NCBI RefSeq assembly: GCF_019774615.1 | Contig: NZ_CP081496.1 | Location: 3,410,001-3,474,000 of the forward strand | DNA from: Streptomyces sp. BHT-5-2 | GTDB lineage: Bacteria; Actinomycetota; Actinomycetes; Streptomycetales; Streptomycetaceae | Reading direction: 5' to 3' | Length of the DNA: 64,000 nt | In this document: positions 15,971-24,315 of the stretch, one piece after another | Numbering within the stretch: the first letter of the stretch is position 1 | Layout: the number at the start of each line of letters is the position of its first letter | Program-made: the position numbers and the translations under genes | The notes under the pieces: generated by a model | The model's input: only the letters and a program-made list of their open reading frames with translations | The model's database searches: none | Told to the model about the DNA's origin: nothing

Positions 15971-17635
15971 TCAGCCGGGGTCGGTACCGCAGACGTAGTA
16001 CGCCTTGCCCAGCCCGGTGACAGTGCCTGACAGCATCCCCAGGGCGGCGCCTGCTGCTGCTCCTTCAGGGCCTGCGGCAGCGCCGAGCTGGCCGCCTCGC
16101 AGGGCACCCAGCAGGGCGGCCCTGGCTGCGCCCTTCACCATGCTCTCGCCCAGTTCCTTGGCCATGCACTTGTTCCACTCGTCCGAGTTCTTCGGGTGCT
16201 CGCGGTCTGGGATCGGCCAGAACGCGGGGCGCATGGTCGCCTTCGCGGACATGGTCGTGAAGGCGGCGGGCTTGACACCAGCGGTCTTGACGGCCGGAGT
16301 GGTAGTGGTGCGGTAGGTGACCGACGGCATGGTCATGGAGCCTTCGATGGTGTCGCCTGGAGCGTTCTCGATGGTCTGCGTGATGACGTTGCCGGAGACG
16401 GTCAGGCCGACAGGGTGGGTGGTCCCTTCGGTGTCCACGACGGTGCTCGGCTTGATCGTGCCGATCTTGGTTCCGGTGGCGGTGTCGGTGAGCTTCACCT
16501 TGTTCGGGCCGTCCTGCGACGCAATGGTGCCGTCGGGGAGATCCGGGGTGAACGATGCCTTCGTGGCGAAGGTCAGCGCCGGTGCGTCAGCGCTCGTCAC
16601 GTTCGTGGTGCCCGGCGGGTTCGGGCTGGTGTGGGCGACGTACATGGTCGAGCCGGCCGAGGAGTCGACGACGGGGACGGTGACGGTGGCGTCAGTAGTC
16701 CACGGGAAGCGGTTCTTGTCGAAGGTCCAGGTGCCGGTGACCTTCTTGCCGACGGCCGCGAAGTCGACCCAGCCGTAGTTCTTCGGCGGGACGGTGACGG
16801 CCACGCCGTTGATCTGCGACTCGTCCGACTGGTAGGCGACGGTCGATCCCAGCTGGGAGCTGATCATGGCCTGGACCGGAACGGACACCCCGGCCGAGAC
16901 GGAGACGCTGGAGGAAAGGCTCATCGACCATCCACTGTGATAGATCGTCGTGAAGACCTGGGTGACCTTGTCAGCGGTGTCGTTGTACCAGACCGAGGAC
17001 GCCTTCACCCTGGGCAGGACCTCCGGGGCGCCTTCGGAGGTCTGCTTCCATGAACACGTCGAGGTGTCCTTGGTGCACATCTGGGAGTAGTAGTCGAGCG
17101 CGAGCATCAGCGCCTCGGACGCCTTCGCCTGCGGCACCTTCCATTCCTGCGCGGAGGCGCCATTGCAGGAATTGGGCTGCGCCAGAACGCCCCACAGGTG
17201 CAGGCCACCGCGGTTGTCGAGGCAGTAGCCGTCATCGGCGCGCACCAGCGTGAAGGTGCCCGGCTTGCTGTCGATGGGGTGGAAATGCCAGAGCTGGCCG
17301 TCTTCCTTGTCGCCCGCGCCGCACGAGCGCTGGGTCAGCGGCTGCGTGGAGTAGAGGCACTTGCCGGTCTCGGTGTTGGCGATGCGGAAGGTGCCGGTGC
17401 CGGCGGAGATCAGGCGCCAGTTCGTGTAGTTGGCGCCGCCGGGGGTGACGGAGATCTGCGCTCCGTCACCGGTGCCGGTCGCGTTGAGGGTGCCGTCCGG
17501 GTTGGTGAACGTCCAGGCGCCGGAGTCGGCCGCCTGCGCCGTGGTGGCGGTGGCGATGACGCCGGTAGTGAGCATGAGCAGGGCGAGGAACGGGACCGCT
17601 ATGAGGCGGCCGACGCCCTTGAGACGTCTATGCAT
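15971..17635 (-). CDS. Secreted ricin-lectin / aerolysin-like pore-forming protein
   Basis: 554 residues; ATG 17635 follows AGAAGG. Residues 1-36 are a Sec signal peptide ending TAQAA. Residues about 38-170 form a beta-trefoil-like lectin with two QxW motifs (EDGQLWHF and SAQEWKV) and paired Cys. Residues about 185-400 resemble the aerolysin/ETX-MTX2 fold: long alternating Ser/Thr/Val strands (SMSLSSSVSVSAGVSVPVQA, then QLGSTVAYQSDESQINGVAV), VPPKNYGWVDF and VTGTWTFD, as around the membrane-inserting hairpin of beta pore-formers. Residues about 490-550 form a Gly/Ala-rich helix-compatible tail with terminal Cys (GMLSGTVTGLGKAYYVCG). Inference: secreted, binds glycans, may form pores. The fold call is by pattern, not alignment. 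Compare 31365-32651. Confidence 0.6.
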   Translation of the reverse strand: MHRRLKGVGRLIAVPFLALLMLTTGVIATATTAQAADSGAWTFTNPDGTLNATGTGDGAQISVTPGGANYTNWRLISAGTGTFRIANTETGKCLYSTQPLTQRSCGAGDKEDGQLWHFHPIDSKPGTFTLVRADDGYCLDNRGGLHLWGVLAQPNSCNGASAQEWKVPQAKASEALMLALDYYSQMCTKDTSTCSWKQTSEGAPEVLPRVKASSVWYNDTADKVTQVFTTIYHSGWSMSLSSSVSVSAGVSVPVQAMISSQLGSTVAYQSDESQINGVAVTVPPKNYGWVDFAAVGKKVTGTWTFDKNRFPWTTDATVTVPVVDSSAGSTMYVAHTSPNPPGTTNVTSADAPALTFATKASFTPDLPDGTIASQDGPNKVKLTDTATGTKIGTIKPSTVVDTEGTTHPVGLTVSGNVITQTIENAPGDTIEGSMTMPSVTYRTTTTPAVKTAGVKPAAFTTMSAKATMRPAFWPIPDREHPKNSDEWNKCMAKELGESMVKGAARAALLGALRGGQLGAAAGPEGAAAGAALGMLSGTVTGLGKAYYVCGTDPG

Positions 17636-18459
17636 ACCAACCTTCTGTGGTGAGTCTGTGAACTTCCTGTGGAGCGCGGCGAGCCTATGGGTGTCCCCGG
17701 CGCGTCGTCTGCCCCCCTGACGATCTTTGGCGTGGCATTAACCACGAGATAGTTGCAGTCGTCACGACATGAGTCTGCAAAGGGTGATGAAATCGGCATG
17801 AACACACAGGAGTTCACGAGGGAGTGCTACGGCGCTTTGCCTGTGTAGTCCGTTGTCGTGCGGTCTCACTTCGGCTGAATCATGCCGCCGCTGAACGTCG
17901 CCCCGGTCGGTGATCACCCGGCCTTGCTCAAACAGTGCGCATGATCCGCCCACATCGCGAAACCGCGGAACCTGGAACTACGCGGCCTCGACCGCGTGCA
18001 CGACGTGCGGCACGGCAGGCACATCCCCAAGAGCCGTACTGATTGTCCAGGGCCTCGCGGTAGTGGTCGCGCTGATCGTCAAGCTGGAAGTCCGCGACGA
18101 GGGACTGCATCAGCGTGCTGGCCGACCACGTCGGAGAAGCGCACCGGATCACGGCCAAAGGACTCGCCGCCGCAGGACTGACCTGAGGGGACCGGGGCGC
18201 CGCGGGAGCGGGTACACGGGCCGGGCTCAGTCGCAGGTAGAACGGGATGCAATGCTGCACCGATATATGCAGTTTCGCTCGCCCGTCGGTGGCTCGCTGG
18301 GTCCCTGGCGTGCGTCTTCGGGCCAGACGGGCCGCATCCAAGCGCGTACACGGAAACGACGGGGGGATCGGCCCCTGGAACGACGTGCGGGCAGCATCAG
18401 CTGCACCTCCACGAGGGGCTTGCCGGAAGTGGAGGAACGCGCTGCCCGGCAGCGGGTGG
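17636..18459. other. Gene-poor stretch upstream of the toxin-like gene
   Basis: About 820 bases. The left end should carry the promoter and leader of the gene starting at 17635. Around 18100-18186 a rightward frame reads CISVLADHVGEAHRITAKGL and stops at TGA, which looks like the C-terminal scrap of an unknown protein. Nothing else is supported. Confidence 0.4.
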
Positions 18460-18811
18460 AGGGCTGCGTGAGCAGGCCGACCGCCTGGGTGCCGAGTTGG
18501 ATCAAGCCGACACGGACTGGCGGGAACTGGTCATCGCCTAGCAGCAGGTTGGGCGGATTCCGCGATGGAGCGCGGCTGCCGGCCTGGGTGCGCTGGCGGC
18601 CGACTACCAGCGCACCCTGTCAGTGCCGGCCGACGCCCGCGGCCACGACCGGGCGGTGATGACCTGCAAGCGGATCGCCATCGCGATGGGGATCGAGCTG
18701 GCCCCGCCCGCAAAGATCGAGCGAGTAGTGCGCTTCCGACCCCATCACCTGAGCGATCACGGTTGGGTTACCCGGACCGAAGCGGGCTGGTTCATGCCGG
18801 CCGACGGGTAA
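18460..18811 (+). pseudogene. Unknown gene remnant with an internal stop
   Basis: A rightward frame reads REQADRLGAELDQADTDWRE, reaches an in-frame TAG at 18539-18541, and then continues coherently (GALAADYQRTLSVPADARGH, RHDRAVMTCK-like helix, RPHHLSDHGWVTRTEAGWFM) to TAA at 18811. Both sides of the stop look like real protein. The helical, charged N-terminal part resembles small DNA-associated island proteins, but no family is recognised. Confidence 0.45.
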
Positions 18812-18853
18812 GTCAGCGTTTCGTCGGCATGACCATCGAGCTGTGCCACGCCG

Positions 18854-20581
18854 TCAGGCGAGAGCGATGGCGCTGGCCGCGAGTATGGCGATGCACCCCA
18901 ACAAGCCCCAGGCCAGGGACGCGCAGATGACAATGACGAGAGGTTGCCCTCGCATGCGGCTCGGCAGAGCACGCATGAACAGGGAAAGCACGACGAGTTC
19001 GATTCCGTACCAGGCGAGGTAGCTCCAGCCCCAGTCGGCGGCCGGGATGTCGATGTATTGCTCGCTGTTTCCGTCGACGGCGACCTCTGCCACCTGTCCG
19101 CGCCAGATTCTGACGTCCGCCGGTGCACCGCCGAGTGCTGCCTTGTAAGCCTCGTATCGCACGGTGTGGGTCTCCGTCTTGCCGGAGGCCCGCCTGATCG
19201 TCAAGCCATAGTTGTCGTTCTCGTTGAGCACTCGGGTATCGACGACCTGGTCCACTTCGCGGGTGACGCAATCCGTGTGGGACGGGCGGGCTTGCGTGCA
19301 GATCGGCGCGTTGCGGTAGTCGGCCAGTCCTCGGTAGTAATGTGCGGCCAAGGCGATGCCGACGATGCATGCCGTCAGACCGAGAGCCCCAAGTACCCAC
19401 CGGGTCAATGGCGATGTTCGTGTGGAGAGTACGGCAAATTTGGTGTCGAGGAGGACTCCTGGCGATCGGCCTCGACGTGCCCTTGGCCCTCCACGGGTAT
19501 CCGAAATGAGGCGGCGGGACCCGCTCCGCGTTACGGCGGCTGTACCTGCCCCTTGCTCCCGTTTCAGGAGAGGGGGATCGGTGTTCTTGCCTGTCGCACC
19601 CTGGCCTGATGCTGGAGGTCGATGGACCGCCATGCCGAGAGGCCGGTCCGCGGCGCGGCGCCGTTCAGTCTCGTGTACCAGCGGATTGCGTGCCGAGGGA
19701 CCGGTAGTTGGCGGGGATTCGGTGCCGTTCACGGGGTGGCGAACCGTGGCGCGGTTATGGCGGTTGTGCAGGTGGATGTTGCGAGCAACCCGGTTCTGCG
19801 CGTACTGCTGCGGGTGATGACTGCCGCGTTCACGCATGTGGTGGCGGATCTTTTCCCAGCCGTGCTCCAGACTGAACGTCGGCCCCGCTCCGGGGATGCC
19901 GCCGTACAAAACCCTGATCAGTTCTCCCGTGAACTCCGGGTAGTCCGCCCCGGGTAGCACAAAGGATTCCTCGGCTGCCGATGCCGACGTCAGGACACAG
20001 TCGCCGTAGTCGTCTTCGTAGTAGTTGCCTTCGTTGTAGTCGTCTTTGTTGTTGGTCTGGCCCAGTTGCCACTCCAGGGCTTCCAATTCCCCGAGGGAAA
20101 CTGCGAGTTCCTCGCGTGTCGGAGCTGTGGTGGCGGACATTTCGCCGGCGAGGCCGCTGTAGCAGCAATCCAGTACCGTCACGCGATACCGCGCCCTGTG
20201 ACCTGCCTCCCGCACGACGTCACGCAGGTGTCCGTAGTTCAGCGTGCCGACTTGTGGGTGATCCGCGTCTGCTTTCGCCAGTGCCAGGTACAACCGGTGG
20301 CTGCGGTCACGCAGGCCGTGCCCGGCGAAGTACACCAGCAGCGTGTCGCGGGCCTTCTTGGCCGCGTCGCGCACGGCGGCCTGTACCTCTTCCGCGGAGT
20401 GCTCGGCTCCGAGCACCTGAACGTGCTCGGCTGGGAGGCCCCAGACGGACGGGTCACGAAGGAGTTCAGCCAGCCGCCGTGCGCCGGCTGACGCTTCAGG
20501 CATCGGCCTCAACGCCGGGTGGGTGTAGGCATCGATCCCGATCAGGACCGCGCGGCTCCGGGCGGGGTCAGGAACCGCCAT
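18854..20581 (-). CDS. Caspase-family (peptidase C14) effector with C-terminal membrane anchor
   Basis: 575 residues from ATG 20581 (reading MAVPDPARSRAVLIGIDAYT). Residues about 10-260 are a caspase-like domain: catalytic His in TLLVYFAGHGLRDRSH near 100 and catalytic Cys in RVTVLDCCYSGLAG near 150, followed by an acidic Asn/Tyr/Asp insert. A basic, Pro/Gly/Arg-rich linker leads to three hydrophobic helices: about 400-425 (WVLGALGLTACIVGIALAA) and two near the C-terminus (AWYGIELVVLSLFMRAL; LVIVICASLAWGLLGCIAIL). The upstream EACC1 gene overlaps by 14 bases. This pairing is the caspase type of predicted actinobacterial conflict systems, in which the protease is the effector. Longer upstream starts would read through the EACC1 gene and were rejected. 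Confidence 0.85.
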   Translation of the reverse strand: MAVPDPARSRAVLIGIDAYTHPALRPMPEASAGARRLAELLRDPSVWGLPAEHVQVLGAEHSAEEVQAAVRDAAKKARDTLLVYFAGHGLRDRSHRLYLALAKADADHPQVGTLNYGHLRDVVREAGHRARYRVTVLDCCYSGLAGEMSATTAPTREELAVSLGELEALEWQLGQTNNKDDYNEGNYYEDDYGDCVLTSASAAEESFVLPGADYPEFTGELIRVLYGGIPGAGPTFSLEHGWEKIRHHMRERGSHHPQQYAQNRVARNIHLHNRHNRATVRHPVNGTESPPTTGPSARNPLVHETERRRAADRPLGMAVHRPPASGQGATGKNTDPPLLKREQGAGTAAVTRSGSRRLISDTRGGPRARRGRSPGVLLDTKFAVLSTRTSPLTRWVLGALGLTACIVGIALAAHYYRGLADYRNAPICTQARPSHTDCVTREVDQVVDTRVLNENDNYGLTIRRASGKTETHTVRYEAYKAALGGAPADVRIWRGQVAEVAVDGNSEQYIDIPAADWGWSYLAWYGIELVVLSLFMRALPSRMRGQPLVIVICASLAWGLLGCIAILAASAIALA

Positions 20582-21128
20582 CGCCCTCGTTCTCCGCAGA
20601 CGTACCCTCGGCGGACGCAGACGGGGGAGGCGATTCCGTCCCAAGCTGCGGCTCGGACGCGGACTTGGACGCGGACTCGGCGAGGGCGCGTGCGAGGCGT
20701 GCTGCGTCCTGCTCGGTGCCGTTCTCCACGACCAACCGCACATCTCCGATCTCGATCACCATCCGCGCCCCCGGCCGCAGGCGCGGCGGCAGCGACGCAC
20801 GGAAGGACCTGTGCGCCCGGAGCAACGACAAGGTGCTGAACCCGGAGGAGACCGCCAGGCTGATCCATTCCACGAGGTCGCCGGACATCGCGCCGTTGGC
20901 TGTGTCCGGACGGACGCGTTGGATCTCCGTATGCAGGCCCACATTTCGGTCCTGAGTGAGCCAGTCCGCGAAGTCGGCGGTCAGACGGGCACCCTCGCCC
21001 CGCGACCCACTGCCATCGCCCGTTCCGTCGCTGTCGATCCATACCCGCAAGGCAACCCCCTGGCCACCGGTCAGCGGGGCATGACTGGCTGAAAGCGCCC
21101 CCGCTGCACCACCCGGATTCGTCGCCAT
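20568..21128 (-). CDS. Effector-associated constant component EACC1
   Basis: About 186 residues from ATG 21128 (a GTG at 21131 is equally possible). The core reads VALRVWIDSDGTGDG, then DLVEWISLAVSSGFSTLSLL, and RPGARMVIEIGDVRLVVENG. This pattern of a helix, a hydrophobic hairpin and a short ligand-like strand pair is that of EACC1, the small component that accompanies variable effectors (caspase, trypsin, others) in actinobacterial conflict loci. The C-terminal 35 residues are Ser/Glu/Pro-rich and probably disordered. It overlaps the caspase gene by 14 nt, so the two are surely co-translated. EACC1 is thought to link sensing to effector activation; the exact mechanism is not known to me. Confidence 0.75.
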   Translation of the reverse strand: MATNPGGAAGALSASHAPLTGGQGVALRVWIDSDGTGDGSGSRGEGARLTADFADWLTQDRNVGLHTEIQRVRPDTANGAMSGDLVEWISLAVSSGFSTLSLLRAHRSFRASLPPRLRPGARMVIEIGDVRLVVENGTEQDAARLARALAESASKSASEPQLGTESPPPSASAEGTSAENEGDGGS

Positions 21129-21310
21129 CACAGTAGGACCACATCGCCACCAGCGTCCTCAATATGCGTAAACCCACTGGGAACGCCTGCTGCGAACCCT
21201 TTCCGTGCATATGCCTTCTGGCGGCGCTGGAGAGGCCGTGGCTGGATCGTCGCGCTGCACGACCGGCTGCGCGGACAGGCACATGCTCCTCCTAGGACTT
21301 GTCCCGGCGA

Positions 21311-22081
21311 TCACGTGCGGAGCCAGATGGTCAGGGCTGCGGCAGTTGCGGTGCCGAGGTGGACGTAGCCACGTTTGTCGTAGCGGGTGGCGACGGCCCG
21401 GGACTGTTTCAGGCGGTTGATCGCCCGCTCGACGGTGTTGCGCAGGCGGGCAGTCTCGCTGTCGGTCTTCTCCGGGATGGTGTGGTGGATTGGCCCGCCG
21501 TCGCAGGTACTCGCGGATGGGGTCGTTGCTGTAGGCCTTGTCGGCTGCGAGGCTGTCGGGCTTCTTACGTGGTCGTCCCGGGCCAGATCTGGGTACTCGG
21601 ATCTTCTCCAGGACCGGCTTGAACTGAGTGCAGTCCGCCCGCTGACCTGGAGCGACGATCAGGGACAGGGGACGGCAGCGGCCGTCCGCGCTCAGGTGGA
21701 GCTTGCTGGTGAACCCGCCCCGCGAGCGGCCCAAAGCCTCACCTCCAGCGCCACCTCCACCAGGCGGGCGACGAGACTCTGCCACGGTCTCTCGTCCTGG
21801 TGTTCCAGACCTACGGCCCCTTTTGGTCCCGGGGCCGTAGGCGAGTCGGTGCGGGCGCCGGCCGCATGTTGATGCGCGCGCACGATGGTGGAGTCAACCG
21901 AGATGTCCCAGTCGATCTCACCCGCCGCATCTGCCGCGGCCTGGACCCCGCTCCGCACCCGGTGCAGAATCCCGTCGATCACCTACCGGTTGTTCCGCCA
22001 CCTTCCACACCGCCCGTTGCTGACCGGCAGGAACGGCCGCAGCCGTTCCCACTCGGCGTCGCTCAGATCACCCCGTCCCAT
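21311..22081 (-). pseudogene. IS5-family transposase, degraded
   Basis: Leftward, starting MGRGDLSDAEWERLRPFLPV at ATG 22081 and ending LTIWLRT at 21311, several frames assemble most of an IS5-type DDE transposase: IDGILHRVRSG, EIDWDISVDSTIVRAHQHAA (first Asp), RGGFTSKLHLSADGRCRPLS, SLAADKAYSNDPIREYLRRR. Defects include an early in-frame TAG after the first 32 codons, a deletion joining HRVRSGV directly to QAAADAAG, and at least one later frameshift. Inverted repeats could not be defined. Confidence 0.8.
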
Positions 22082-22137
22082 GACAGGAACAACGACCTGG
22101 ACAGATGGCAGTCGCAAGATCACGCAAGCCCTGATCC

Positions 22138-22611
22138 CTACTCCGTGACGAAGGGGGCGTATCCGACCGGGACCTCGCTCACCTGAAGGTCCGAGAAGAG
22201 CAAGGTCACGTTGTGTGCGTTGGTTTCGATGCGCACCTCGTGAAAGTCGATCCCGAGGGCCTTCGACCAGCGGCGGGTCGCCTCGGACTCAGGAAGGAGC
22301 TTCGCTCCCGGGTACATGGCGTGCCACTTCACACCCCAGACGTATCCGTCGAGGTCAACACCGGTTTCGTGGTCGATGAGCCGGTCGTCCAAGGAGACCC
22401 GCCAGGTCTCCGCAGGCACTGACGTCTCACACCGGGCTTCAACGCAGTACCGGAAGAGATACCGCAGGTGAGACGGCGCGATGCCGGCACGGGGATCAGC
22501 CGTCGCGTAGATGATGACCTCGTAGTCCCGCATGTAGTTGGTGTATCCGTGGTGCACGACAGCGTGATCGAAGGTCTCGTCCAGCATCTGCTCAAGTACG
22601 GCGGTATCCAT
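22138..22611 (-). CDS. YxiG-like domain protein
   Basis: 157 residues from ATG 22611 (reading MDTAVLEQMLDETFDHAVVH). Further landmarks are YTNYMRDYEVIIYATADPRA, SLDDRLIDHETGVDLDGYVW and FHEVRIETNAHNVTLLFSDL. I recognise these as the YxiG-like family common in Streptomyces, a small soluble protein of unknown function; the B. subtilis namesake lies in a polymorphic-toxin/WapA neighbourhood. There is no signal peptide. It is bracketed by transposase remnants (IS5 left, IS630 right), so it may be an isolated island gene. Confidence 0.7.
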   Translation of the reverse strand: MDTAVLEQMLDETFDHAVVHHGYTNYMRDYEVIIYATADPRAGIAPSHLRYLFRYCVEARCETSVPAETWRVSLDDRLIDHETGVDLDGYVWGVKWHAMYPGAKLLPESEATRRWSKALGIDFHEVRIETNAHNVTLLFSDLQVSEVPVGYAPFVTE

Positions 22612-22654
22612 GCCGCCCTTCTACCTCACCTGGCAAGACCTTCGATAACGAGAT

Positions 22655-23000
22655 TCACCGGTGCTGGGCGCCGCTGCCCTCAGAGATCGCCCGGGCAGGT
22701 CCTAGTTCGGCGGCCAGCTCCGGGCAGCTCCAGCGGGACACCGGCAGGCCGGTCTCGGCCGGCAGCCGGCAGGCCAACGCCTTGGCCTCGGCGCGCTGCA
22801 GCGCGGTGAAGACGGGCGGGCGGGCGGCGTGGGAGCGATCGGACAGCCCGCCAAGGCCGTGCTCGGCGAAGCGGTTCCGCCAGCGGCGAACGGTGTCCAG
22901 GTGGAATCCGGTAGCGGTGGCGATCCGGTTGTTGGAGTGTCCGCGGGCAGCACGCAGCACAACCTCGGCCCGGCAGCACAGCGGTATTCGGTCTTGTGCC
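22655..23000 (-). pseudogene. IS630-family transposase, N-terminal fragment
   Basis: The leftward sequence HKTEYRCAAGPRL, then after a one-base shift LRAARGHSNNRIATATGFHL, DTVRRWRNRFAEHGLGGLSD and ARPPVFTALQRAEAKALACR, is the HTH portion of an IS630 transposase. It stops at 22655; the DDE catalytic half is missing. Confidence 0.75.
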
Positions 23001-23009
23001 CGTTGCTCG

Positions 23010-23771
23010 CTACTCGGCCGAGCCGGTAGCCGGGGGCACCTCCAGAACGAAGAACAGGAAGCACATTTTGGTCGAGAGGCTGTGGAAGTCGTCGGGGTAC
23101 AGCTCGCGGCCGGCCGGATCGGGCTGTGGCTCGCTGATGACGGCCAGGCGGAAGCCGGCCGCGGTGAAGGCGTCGGTCATCGCGTGCAGTGGCCTGCGCC
23201 AGAAGGTCATCGGGGCGGACTGTCCCACCAGGGTGGCCCAGTCGTCGGTGTAGCTCGTGGTCGCGGAATAGTCGGGCCGAGGATCCTGGATCGCGTAGTC
23301 CACGAAAGGGTGCTGCACCGACGCGATCAGTCGGCCGCCGGGCCCGAGCACCCTCCGCATCTCGGCCAGCGTCGGCCCCCAGTCCTCCAGGTAGTGCAGC
23401 ACCAGCGACGCGAGGACAGCGTCGAACGCACCGTTGGTGAACGGCAGCGGGTTGCTCAGGTCGGCCACGTGCAGGGCCGCGTCGGCACCCAGCCGCCGCC
23501 GCGCCAGCTCCACCATCTCGGCGCTGGAGTCGATGCCGGTGACGAGGGCACCCCGATCGCGTAACGCGGCGAACAGGGGGCCGGAGCCGCAGCCGGCGTC
23601 GAGGATCCGGCGGCCGGCCACGTCCCCGGCGAGGGACAGCATCGCGGGCCGCTCGTAATAGGCGTTCAGGAAGCTGGTCTCGCTCAGGGCCGAATACGCC
23701 TCGGCGAAACTGTCGTAGTCGTTCACCCGGGCCGGAGGTGCGGGCTGGGCATGGCTCTCGGCGGTAGGCAT
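23010..23771 (-). CDS. Class I SAM-dependent methyltransferase
   Basis: 253 residues from ATG 23771. The Methyltransf_11/UbiE-type fold is clear: motif I RRILDAGCGSGPLFAALRDR near 55, acidic loop VTGIDSSAEMVELARRRL, motif II FDAVLASLVLHYLEDWGPTL, then RVLGPGGRLIASVQHPFVDY. Size is normal. The pre-motif segment with VNDYDSFAEAYSALSETSFL is typical of small-molecule methyltransferases in Streptomyces. No biosynthetic partner lies next to it, so the substrate cannot be guessed. Confidence 0.85.
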   Translation of the reverse strand: MPTAESHAQPAPPARVNDYDSFAEAYSALSETSFLNAYYERPAMLSLAGDVAGRRILDAGCGSGPLFAALRDRGALVTGIDSSAEMVELARRRLGADAALHVADLSNPLPFTNGAFDAVLASLVLHYLEDWGPTLAEMRRVLGPGGRLIASVQHPFVDYAIQDPRPDYSATTSYTDDWATLVGQSAPMTFWRRPLHAMTDAFTAAGFRLAVISEPQPDPAGRELYPDDFHSLSTKMCFLFFVLEVPPATGSAE

Positions 23772-24315
23772 GCTGCGGTCTCCGTCTTGTCGTCACGGCA
23801 TATGGCACTGACGTCGTCCTGGTGATCGACGTCGATTCGGTACGCCCCGGTTCCGGCGCCGCCGTCCAGGAGCTCACTGACGAAAGCGCCGGCGCTTCGA
23901 GGCGGCTCGCCACCCGCCCACCTCTCGGGTGCGACCCGCGACCTCACCGCTGCTTTGCGGTGGCGATGCGAATCCACTCGCGGGCCGTGTGGTCGGCAGC
24001 GTCCATGCTCGCGTCAACCGACCCCCGAGGCCGATCCTTCCAGAGCCTCCCACTCACCGAGCGTCACAGACCAGGGGGTTGAGCACAGCTCCCTGCCCGA
24101 CCGCCACGCATGACACCAGCCCGGAGTCAACCCCTGAAGGACTTCCAAAGCCGACCACTTGGCTTGCCAACGGCGTGGATGAACGTCCCCGCCTGCAAAC
24201 ACACTGTGCCCGGCGCCGGGCCCCGGGGCCCGGCGCCGGGAAGGCTCCGACCCAGCGGTGGCGCCGGCGAGGAACTCGTCGAGGTACGGGAACAGTAGGG
24301 GCCAGGTACGCGTTC
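23772..24315. other. Gene-poor stretch with a perfect palindrome
   Basis: About 540 bases between two leftward genes. It should hold the methyltransferase promoter at its left end and the terminator of the gene at 24316 at its right end. Short frames lack ribosome sites and recognisable products. The only clear structure is the 32-base palindrome at 24209-24240. Confidence 0.5.
24209..24240. terminator. Perfect 32-base palindrome, likely terminator
   Basis: CCCGGCGCCGGGCCCC (24209-24224) is followed immediately by its exact reverse complement (24225-24240), with no loop. It lies about 75 bases past the stop of the leftward gene at 24316 and probably ends its transcript; a cruciform is an alternative. 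Confidence 0.55.

Noticed and set aside
20582..20743. Possible longer N-terminus for the caspase protein
   Set aside because: The extra 54 residues are Ser/Pro/Arg-rich shadow of EACC1, and ATG 20581 directly precedes the caspase strand RAVLIGIDAY.
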